Shown here piece by piece: positions 22,926-27,796 of a stretch of 27,796 nucleotides of DNA. How positions within the stretch are numbered: position 1 is the stretch's first letter; every line of letters starts with the position of its first letter. The position numbers were made by a program, and so were the translations under genes. The stretch is taken from assembly GCA_050692195.1 (NCBI GenBank), contig JBOGVA010000003.1, positions 1 through 27,796 on the forward strand, in the 5' to 3' direction. This DNA is from JBOGVA01 sp050692195 (lineage in GTDB: Bacteria; Actinomycetota; UBA4738). The notes below the pieces were generated by a model. That model did no database searches. It was not told the DNA's origin and saw only the letters and a program-made list of their open reading frames with translations.

Positions 22926-24572
22926 TCATGATGCCCTGAAATACCGGTAGTAGCGCCGGGGCATGGGAACCTCGGTGGCTCCGTTGAGGGCAACGCCGAT
23001 GACGGGAGCGCGCAGTCGCTTGAGGAGCTCGCTGGTCCGCTCCGCGAGCTCGGCCGTTGTTCTCTTGGCGCGGGCCACTACCAGCACCGCATCGACCAAA
23101 GGAAAGAGGTGGGTGGCATCGGCGGAGGCGAGGACCGGCGCTGTGTCCACCAGGACGATGTCGGCCTCCCGACGGGCTTGGGCCAAGGCGTCCCGCATCC
23201 TCACCGAGCTGAGCAGCTCTGCGGGATGCTCCCGCGGGGATCCGCTCGTGATCACTCGAACGCCCGGGATCGGCGTCTGCCGTATGTGGCCGTTCAGGAT
23301 GAGCTGGCCGTCCCCGGACGCGAGCGCCGCCCCGAGTCCTCCGTTGTTGGGGATCCCGAACAGGTCGTGGATCCGAGGATGCCGGAAGTCACAGGACACC
23401 ACCAGCACGCTCTTGCCCACATGGGCCAAGGAGTTTGCGAGGTTCGCCACGACCGTGGTCTTGCCATCACTGGGACCGGGGCTGGTTACGAGGATCGTCT
23501 TGAGCGGCTGTGTGGTGGCCTCGGCATGGCTCCACTCCCTCCCGTTCCCGTTGAGGACCGGGGCCTGCATCACGCCCGCGCCGAGCAGCCGGAACGCGTC
23601 CTCGACGATGGGCATCGGGGCGACAACGGGAACGCGCCCACGGGCCCGCGCCACCACTGTCACACCCTTTCGGGTCTTCCTGGTGACGGTCATGCCCTTT
23701 CGCTTCCGCCGGGAGATGAACGGGATCTCGCCCAGGACCGGAAGCCCGAAGTGTCTCTCGGCGGCCTCCTTGGTCCTGATCCTGGTGTCGAACCGTTCCA
23801 GGACGAGGGCGAGGGCCACTCCGACGGCGAGCCCGAGGATCGCCGCCAGGATCAAGCGGGAGGTCCGGCTGCGGGGAGCGTCGAAGGTCGTCGGGGTGGG
23901 GAGCAACTCGGGGACGGCGGTCTGGATGATGAGGAATCCCAGGGGAGCGGTCGCCGAGCTGGCCGTCTGCTGCATCTGGTTGGCCAGCAGCCCGTAGGTC
24001 GTGATCCTCGCGTTACGTTCCGCCGTCAGGAGCTCTCGCTGGAGGAAGTCGCTCGTCCGGGCGATCTGCCGGTCCAGCCGGGCGATGGACCTCTCCAGGC
24101 GCTCCAACTGCTTGTCTAGGGCCTCCGCCTCGGCCGTGGCGCTCTCTTGCTCCCGCTCGCTGATCCATCCGAGCAGCTCCTCTGCATACGTATCCGCGAG
24201 GATCTTCGCCTCATCCGGATCGGAGGAGGTGACGCTGATGGTGAGCAGCCCTGCGTTGGTATTCGCGCTCGCCCCGACCCTTTGACTCAGCTGGGCCGGA
24301 TCACCCTCGAAGTCGACGGCCTCCGCCACCCTCTGAGACACGTCGGGGATGGTGGCGAGGGCGGCGATGGTGTTCAGGTTGGCGAGGCCCCCGCCGGCCC
24401 GGCCGGTATTGAACAGGACGGTGGACGCCTGGTAGGTCTCGACCCGAGGACCGGTCCCGAGCTGAGTTGGGCCGGTCGTGGTGAACCAGCCGATGGCGAG
24501 CGCAACGGCCACCGTCGCCGCGATGATGGGCCAGCGCCGGCGAAGCCCTCTCAGGTACTCGATAGGGTCCAC
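22926..24572 (-). CDS. Wzz-BY-kinase fusion, polysaccharide chain-length regulator and tyrosine autokinase
   Basis: A 548-residue protein with both modules in one chain. Residues 13-33 and 239-258 are membrane helices bracketing an extracytoplasmic Wzz-type region with a coiled coil (about 140-200) and a PxxP-containing end (PELLPTPTTF). The cytoplasmic kinase has Walker A SPGPSDGKTT at 364-373, A' VVSCDFRHP at 391-399 (Ser where the first Asp is common) and Walker B DIVLVDTAP. It ends in a short Tyr cluster, RRYYRYFRAS, the probable autophosphorylation tail. A basic insert of about 30 residues (KRKG, RKTRKG, RARGR) joins membrane and kinase parts. The GTG at 24572 has AAGGAG 6 bases upstream and overlaps the LuxR gene by 22 bases. 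Confidence 0.95.
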   Translation of the reverse strand: MDPIEYLRGLRRRWPIIAATVAVALAIGWFTTTGPTQLGTGPRVETYQASTVLFNTGRAGGGLANLNTIAALATIPDVSQRVAEAVDFEGDPAQLSQRVGASANTNAGLLTISVTSSDPDEAKILADTYAEELLGWISEREQESATAEAEALDKQLERLERSIARLDRQIARTSDFLQRELLTAERNARITTYGLLANQMQQTASSATAPLGFLIIQTAVPELLPTPTTFDAPRSRTSRLILAAILGLAVGVALALVLERFDTRIRTKEAAERHFGLPVLGEIPFISRRKRKGMTVTRKTRKGVTVVARARGRVPVVAPMPIVEDAFRLLGAGVMQAPVLNGNGREWSHAEATTQPLKTILVTSPGPSDGKTTVVANLANSLAHVGKSVLVVSCDFRHPRIHDLFGIPNNGGLGAALASGDGQLILNGHIRQTPIPGVRVITSGSPREHPAELLSSVRMRDALAQARREADIVLVDTAPVLASADATHLFPLVDAVLVVARAKRTTAELAERTSELLKRLRAPVIGVALNGATEVPMPRRYYRYFRAS

Positions 24573-25102
24573 GGATGGCTCCTTCCAAGCTGATGCGCCA
24601 CCACGGAGGCGGCGGCGGTCTGGTTGGCGACGCCCAGCCGGGCGAAGATGCGCGACTTATGATGCTCCACGGTCTTGGGACTGATGCCCAGGTGCCGGGC
24701 GACCTGCTTCCCGGGCAGGCCTCGCGCCACCAGGGCGAGGATCTCCTGCTGGCGGGGGGTCAGGCGAGGACCGGTGGTTCGGTCGATGCCGGGAACCAGA
24801 GCGGAAGCCAGGGCGGCCACCGACGCCCCCGTGGAAACACGCACGCCCTCATCCGTCCCCACCGCCTCTCCCAGGAAGACCACGCGCACACCCCGCTTTC
24901 GGAGCCGGCTCGCGGCGTCCTCGGCGCCGGGCAGGAGTTGGTCAATGGCTACCGCGTCTGCCCGTTCCCCGCGCCGTTCGGCGTCCGGAGCTGTCGTGGC
25001 CATGCCGACCGCGGCGATCCCGGGATAGTGGCCGAGCGCGGCCGCTATCCCCTCGGCCACCAAGGCCTCTCGATGGGCCACCACGACGCCGCGGGGCTTC
25101 AC
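24551..25102 (-). CDS. LuxR/NarL-type regulator with degenerate receiver domain
   Basis: A 183-residue protein. The C-terminal domain (LTPRQQEILALVARGLPGKQ, then VARHLGISPKTVEHHKSRIF) is a clear LuxR-type helix-turn-helix at about 113-163. The N-terminal part follows the fold of a response-regulator receiver, and an Asp is kept at the phospho-acceptor place (VAIDQLLPG). The acidic pair at the end of strand 1 is missing (VVVAHRE), as is the usual lysine near the end. Phosphorylation in the usual way is therefore doubtful. The GTG at 25102 overlaps the stop of the dehydratase gene (GTGA), so it is co-translated with it. It likely tunes the locus; no partner histidine kinase is seen in the window. 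Confidence 0.9.
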   Translation of the reverse strand: MKPRGVVVAHREALVAEGIAAALGHYPGIAAVGMATTAPDAERRGERADAVAIDQLLPGAEDAASRLRKRGVRVVFLGEAVGTDEGVRVSTGASVAALASALVPGIDRTTGPRLTPRQQEILALVARGLPGKQVARHLGISPKTVEHHKSRIFARLGVANQTAAASVVAHQLGRSHPWTLSST

Positions 25103-26994
25103 AGCTCCGCCCGCGCCGCCAGGGGCTGGACGTGTTCCCCGGCCAGCATCTTGATCCTGGCCGCCAGCTCCTCCCGGCTCGCCTGGGAGGCCAGCCCTTC
25201 CAGCTCGCGGATGGCCCGCCGCAGGACGGCGGGGTCGGGCAGAGGAGGCCTCGAGGCGATGATGCCGGGGTGCCCGCTCGGTAGGGGTTCCTCGCCCGGA
25301 TCAAGGACGTCCTCCACGAGCTTCTCCCCCGGCCTCGTCCCCACGAACGAGATCTGCACGTCCCGATCGGGAACGAGCCCGGAGAGCCGGATGACCTTCT
25401 TGGCCAGGTCGAGGATGTTCATCGGCTCCCCCATGTCCAGCGTGAACACCTCTCCTCCCTTGGAAAGGGCTGCTGCCTGGAGCACGAGCTGGACGGCCTC
25501 CTCGACGCTCATGAAGTAGCGGGCCATGGACGGATGCGTCACCGTGACGGGGCCGCCCTGCGCGATCTGCCGGAAGAACGTCGGGATCACGCTCCCCCGG
25601 CTGCCCAGGACGTTGCCGAACCGGACGGCGCAGAACACGCAGTCGCTGCCCGGGACGCACCGAACGATCTGCTCGGCGAACCATTTCGACGCGCCCATGA
25701 CGCTCGCCGGCCTCACCGCCTTGTCCGTCGAGATGAGGACGAATCGCCCCACGCCGGTGGCCACCGCGGCGTCGGTGACGTTGGCCGTCCCGATCACGTT
25801 CGTCCGCAGGGCTTCTTCCGGATGGCTCTCCAGCAGGTCGACGTGCTTGTGCGCCGCCGCGTGGAAGACGACCTCGGGCCGGTAGGTCATGAAGATCGAC
25901 AGGATCCGGTCCTGGTCGCGGATGTCGGCGAGCTCCATCTCGGCCCCGCTGCGCCCGTCGATCTCCGTGAGGAGATCGTGGAGGTGGGTCTCGTCGTGGT
26001 CGAGGAGAAGGAGCGAGGAGGGTTCGAAGGACAGGACCTGTCGGACGATCTCCGACCCGATGGATCCTCCTGCCCCCGAGACCAGCACCCGCCGCCTGCT
26101 CAGGATGCCTCTCACCGATTCCAGGTCGGTCTGCACCTGCTGCCTGCCCAGGAGGTCCTCGATCTGGAGGTCTCGGATGTCACGGGCCGTGATCCTTCCA
26201 CCCACGGTCTCCCGCACCGACGGCAGCACTCGCAGCGTGACGCCCGCCTCCTCGCAGAGCGCGGCGACGTGGCGAACCACCTCGCTCTTGGCCGAGGGAA
26301 CCGCCAGCAGGACCTGGTCGACCCGCAGCCGGGCCACCAGGCGAGGGATCGCTACCCGCGTCCCGAGGACCGGGACGCCGTGGAGCGACAGGCCAACCTT
26401 CCGCGGGTTGTCGTCGACGAAGCCAACGGGGTCCAGGCCAAGGGAGGGGTTGCGGAGAAGGTCCTTCAGGACCATCGACCCGGCGTCGCCCGCCCCCACC
26501 ACCAGGACTCGCATCGGCTCGGCCTCCAGGGAGCGTCGCCTGAACCCGAATAGCCGGCTCTGGAACCGGAGCGCCCCCACCCCCATGAGGGACAGGGCGG
26601 CCCCCAGGATGACGACCGATAGAGGCAGGAGACGGGTGGTGCCACCGATCAGGAGCGTCGCCGCGACGACCGCGAGGCCGGCCAGGATGCCGGCCTGGAT
26701 CACGCGGCGGGCCTCCTGGACGCTCGCGTAGCGCCACATCTGCCCGTACAGGCCGAACAGGTAGTTGGTCAGGAGATGGAGGAACCCGATCACCGGGATG
26801 AACTGGAGGAAGTTGGTCCAGTACCGGGGAGGCACGGCGCCTTCCAGCCGCAGTACCAGGGGAGTTAGGTACGCCACGAACACGATGGCCAGGTCCAGGA
26901 GGGCCAGGGGCACGTCGCGGCGGACGCGAGCCACGATCAGGCTCGCCCACCCCCCCGGCTTCGGCCCGACCTCCCGTTCGCGATCCGGCGACAC
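25099..26994 (-). CDS. FlaA1/CapD/WbpM-type membrane-bound nucleotide-sugar 4,6-dehydratase
   Basis: A 631-residue protein of full length for the long form. Four membrane helices occupy about residues 28-148; a first Rossmann domain has VLVVGAGDAGSMVL at 163-176; the catalytic SDR domain starts at VLVSGAGGSIGSE at 303-315 and includes HAAAHKHVDLLE, ISTDKAVRPASVMGASK (421-437) and RFGNVLGSRGSVIP. Met in place of the usual SDR Tyr (VMGASK) is the hallmark of WbpM/PglF enzymes, which make UDP-4-keto-6-deoxy-HexNAc. The product could feed the DegT aminotransferase of block C. The GTG at 26994 has GGGAGG 4 bases upstream. It is the first gene of block A and faces the 335-base divergent region. Confidence 0.96.
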   Translation of the reverse strand: MSPDREREVGPKPGGWASLIVARVRRDVPLALLDLAIVFVAYLTPLVLRLEGAVPPRYWTNFLQFIPVIGFLHLLTNYLFGLYGQMWRYASVQEARRVIQAGILAGLAVVAATLLIGGTTRLLPLSVVILGAALSLMGVGALRFQSRLFGFRRRSLEAEPMRVLVVGAGDAGSMVLKDLLRNPSLGLDPVGFVDDNPRKVGLSLHGVPVLGTRVAIPRLVARLRVDQVLLAVPSAKSEVVRHVAALCEEAGVTLRVLPSVRETVGGRITARDIRDLQIEDLLGRQQVQTDLESVRGILSRRRVLVSGAGGSIGSEIVRQVLSFEPSSLLLLDHDETHLHDLLTEIDGRSGAEMELADIRDQDRILSIFMTYRPEVVFHAAAHKHVDLLESHPEEALRTNVIGTANVTDAAVATGVGRFVLISTDKAVRPASVMGASKWFAEQIVRCVPGSDCVFCAVRFGNVLGSRGSVIPTFFRQIAQGGPVTVTHPSMARYFMSVEEAVQLVLQAAALSKGGEVFTLDMGEPMNILDLAKKVIRLSGLVPDRDVQISFVGTRPGEKLVEDVLDPGEEPLPSGHPGIIASRPPLPDPAVLRRAIRELEGLASQASREELAARIKMLAGEHVQPLAARAEL

Positions 26995-27116
26995 TGAGCC
27001 TCCCGTTTCTTGGGTCAGGTGGGGTGAGTTGCCACGACACAGCGTGGCATTGGAGTAAGGGCTGAAGTCTACGCAGACCGCCTGCGCTCCTCATGGGCCG
27101 TCGTGCGTATCTTCCG

Positions 27117-27132
27117 TACGTCAAGAGACGTA
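27117..27132. promoter_or_regulatory. perfect 6-bp inverted repeat, candidate operator
   Basis: TACGTC and GACGTA are separated by AAGA. The site is 123 bases upstream of the dehydratase start and 198 bases upstream of the plus-strand gene, inside the divergent region. A dimeric regulator such as a LuxR-type protein could bind it (inference). Confidence 0.35.
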
Positions 27133-27219
27133 GAGGGCGGCGAGCGCGCTTTCGGATACTCGGCGGGGCCAGTCCCTGGACCGTAGGGTCCTTCACGTGG
27201 GGCGCCCCAGCGCCGTGGG

Positions 27220-27230
27220 AAAGATACGGC
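27220..27230 (+). promoter_or_regulatory. shared 11-mer AAAGATACGGC upstream of Cys-rich gene 2
   Basis: This is the same 11 bases as on the minus strand at 7609-7599 upstream of Cys-rich gene 1. A shorter form, AAGATACG, is on the minus strand at 27113-27106, in front of the dehydratase gene. The shared placement upstream of related genes is the only support. Confidence 0.3.
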
Positions 27231-27313
27231 ACCGGTACGATGCACGGCCCGATATGGGTGCGGGATGCTTCACTCCAGAGATCGCTAGAGGCGATAGCTT
27301 GTGGAGCTTGCGG

Positions 27314-27323
27314 AGGGAGGTGA
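27314..27323 (+). promoter_or_regulatory. strong ribosome binding site that fixes a TTG start
   Basis: AGGGAGGTGA lies 6 bases before the TTG at 27330. No ATG or GTG in this frame has a comparable site, and the Tat signal needs this start, so TTG is accepted. Confidence 0.85.
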
Positions 27324-27329
27324 AACATA

Positions 27330-27752
27330 TTGAGCGACGAGCTTGAGACTCAGGATGGAATCTCCCGTAGGAAGATGCTCAAGCGGATCGGCGCCGGAGC
27401 GGCCGTTGCATGGTCCGCCCCGATCCTCACGAGCATGAGAGCGCCGGTCTTCGCGCAGCAGAACGCCTGTCCGCCGGAGGACTGCCCCGGGAACCCTTGT
27501 CAGACGGGGGCGTGCACGCAGGGTCTGGGCTGTTTCATCTTCGGCCCCGACACCGAGGGCAACGACCACTGCTACCAGAACATCTTCTGTAGCTGTGTGG
27601 TCCCCTGTGTCGACTCTTCCGACTGCGCCCCGGACCAGTTCTGCCAGCCCAACACGGGGTGCGGATCCGGAGGCGTCTGCCTCAACTGCTGCGGCGAGGG
27701 CTGCCGTGATGCCTTGGGTGGTAAGGCGCCCAGGGGCAGGACGGCCCACTAG
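27330..27752 (+). CDS. small cysteine-rich protein with twin-arginine signal peptide (2)
   Basis: A 140-residue protein. Residues 1-42 are a Tat signal: ISRRKMLKRIGAG at about 11-23, a hydrophobic stretch AAVAWSAPILTSM, and a likely cleavage site VFA before Gln43. The mature part is about 98 residues with 16 cysteines, many near Pro, Gly or Asn (CPPEDCPGNPC, CSCVVPC, CLNCCGEGC). It ends in a basic tail GGKAPRGRTAH. The signal resembles that of the protein at 7170-7532 (RR, W-S/A-x-P, PAxAQ-like end). The mature cysteine spacing is different, so they are related in design rather than clear homologues. I recognise no family; disulfide-rich secreted proteins and metal-binding proteins are both possible. 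The gene is divergent from block A. Confidence 0.88.
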   Translation: MSDELETQDGISRRKMLKRIGAGAAVAWSAPILTSMRAPVFAQQNACPPEDCPGNPCQTGACTQGLGCFIFGPDTEGNDHCYQNIFCSCVVPCVDSSDCAPDQFCQPNTGCGSGGVCLNCCGEGCRDALGGKAPRGRTAH

Positions 27753-27796
27753 AGCGCGAAAGGTCCCGCCAGTAGGGACGTTGTCAATGTGAGGGG

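Larger units (their letters stand above)
26995..27329. promoter_or_regulatory. 335-base divergent non-coding region with several inverted repeats
   Basis: No convincing gene is present. It separates the start of block A (minus) from the second Cys-rich Tat gene (plus). Visible are TACGTC-AAGA-GACGTA (27117-27132), GGACC-GTAG-GGTCC (27178-27191), the palindrome GGGGCGCCCC (27199-27208), AAAGATACGGC (27220-27230) and its near copy AAGATACG on the minus strand (27113-27106). These suggest operators, a structured leader, or both. I could not match it to a known riboswitch class. Confidence 0.6.

Noticed and set aside
27093..27323. Possible 76-residue plus-strand gene in the divergent region
   Set aside because: Arg/Gly/Trp-rich sequence with no ribosome site, and its end overlaps the strong site of the next gene; the region is better read as regulatory.
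1..27796. tRNA, rRNA, CRISPR arrays, IS elements, attachment sites
   Set aside because: None of their usual signatures was found by reading; no transposase or integrase frames and no regularly spaced direct repeats were seen.

Overview
The window is G+C-rich (about two-thirds by eye), almost fully coding, and nearly all genes lie on the minus strand in runs joined by ATGA, GTGA or TGATG overlaps, many with GTG or TTG starts. It looks like an uncultured member of the Actinomycetota. The best single clue is the TatC N-terminus, where a basic stretch is followed by DPEG and then an EHL.ELR.R motif, a layout I associate with actinobacterial TatC. No rRNA, tRNA, IS element, phage gene or CRISPR array was seen.

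The window is a large cell-surface polysaccharide locus. Read in the direction of transcription (high to low coordinates), block A (26994 to 19726) encodes a FlaA1/CapD-type membrane sugar 4,6-dehydratase, a LuxR-type regulator, a Wzz/BY-kinase chain-length regulator, a sigma-region-4-like regulator, a nucleotide-sugar dehydrogenase homologue, a PqqD-like protein and a PF14907-type nucleotidyltransferase. A secreted beta-helix protein (18189-19721) is the only gene in the middle on the plus strand. Block B (17950 to 8894) encodes an ABC polysaccharide exporter (Wzm/Wzt), two GT4 glycosyltransferases, two polytopic polymerase/ligase-like proteins, a PglC-like sugar transferase, an ATP-grasp enzyme and a HAD phosphatase. 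Block C (8830 to 1) encodes a DegT/DnrJ aminotransferase, a small Cys-rich Tat substrate, an HprK-like kinase (frameshifted as given), tatA, a tatA/B-like gene, tatC, a one-pass membrane protein, two tandem paralogous glycosyltransferases, a diacylglycerol-kinase-family protein and a truncated alpha/beta hydrolase. At the right edge a second Cys-rich Tat protein (27330-27752, plus strand) is divergent from block A.

Most of the locus reads as making, polymerising and exporting a glycan. The unexplained layer consists of an HprK-like kinase, a PqqD-like carrier protein and a PF14907 nucleotidyltransferase, together with two cysteine-rich Tat-exported small proteins and a complete tat gene set placed directly after the kinase. 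The nucleotide-sugar dehydrogenase coupled to pqqD has lost three canonical catalytic residues (Lys to Arg, Asn to Asp, Cys to Phe). My main hypothesis is that a protein or peptide modification and Tat export module is built into this polysaccharide locus. Linking these parts into one system is inference; the individual genes and motifs are seen in the sequence.
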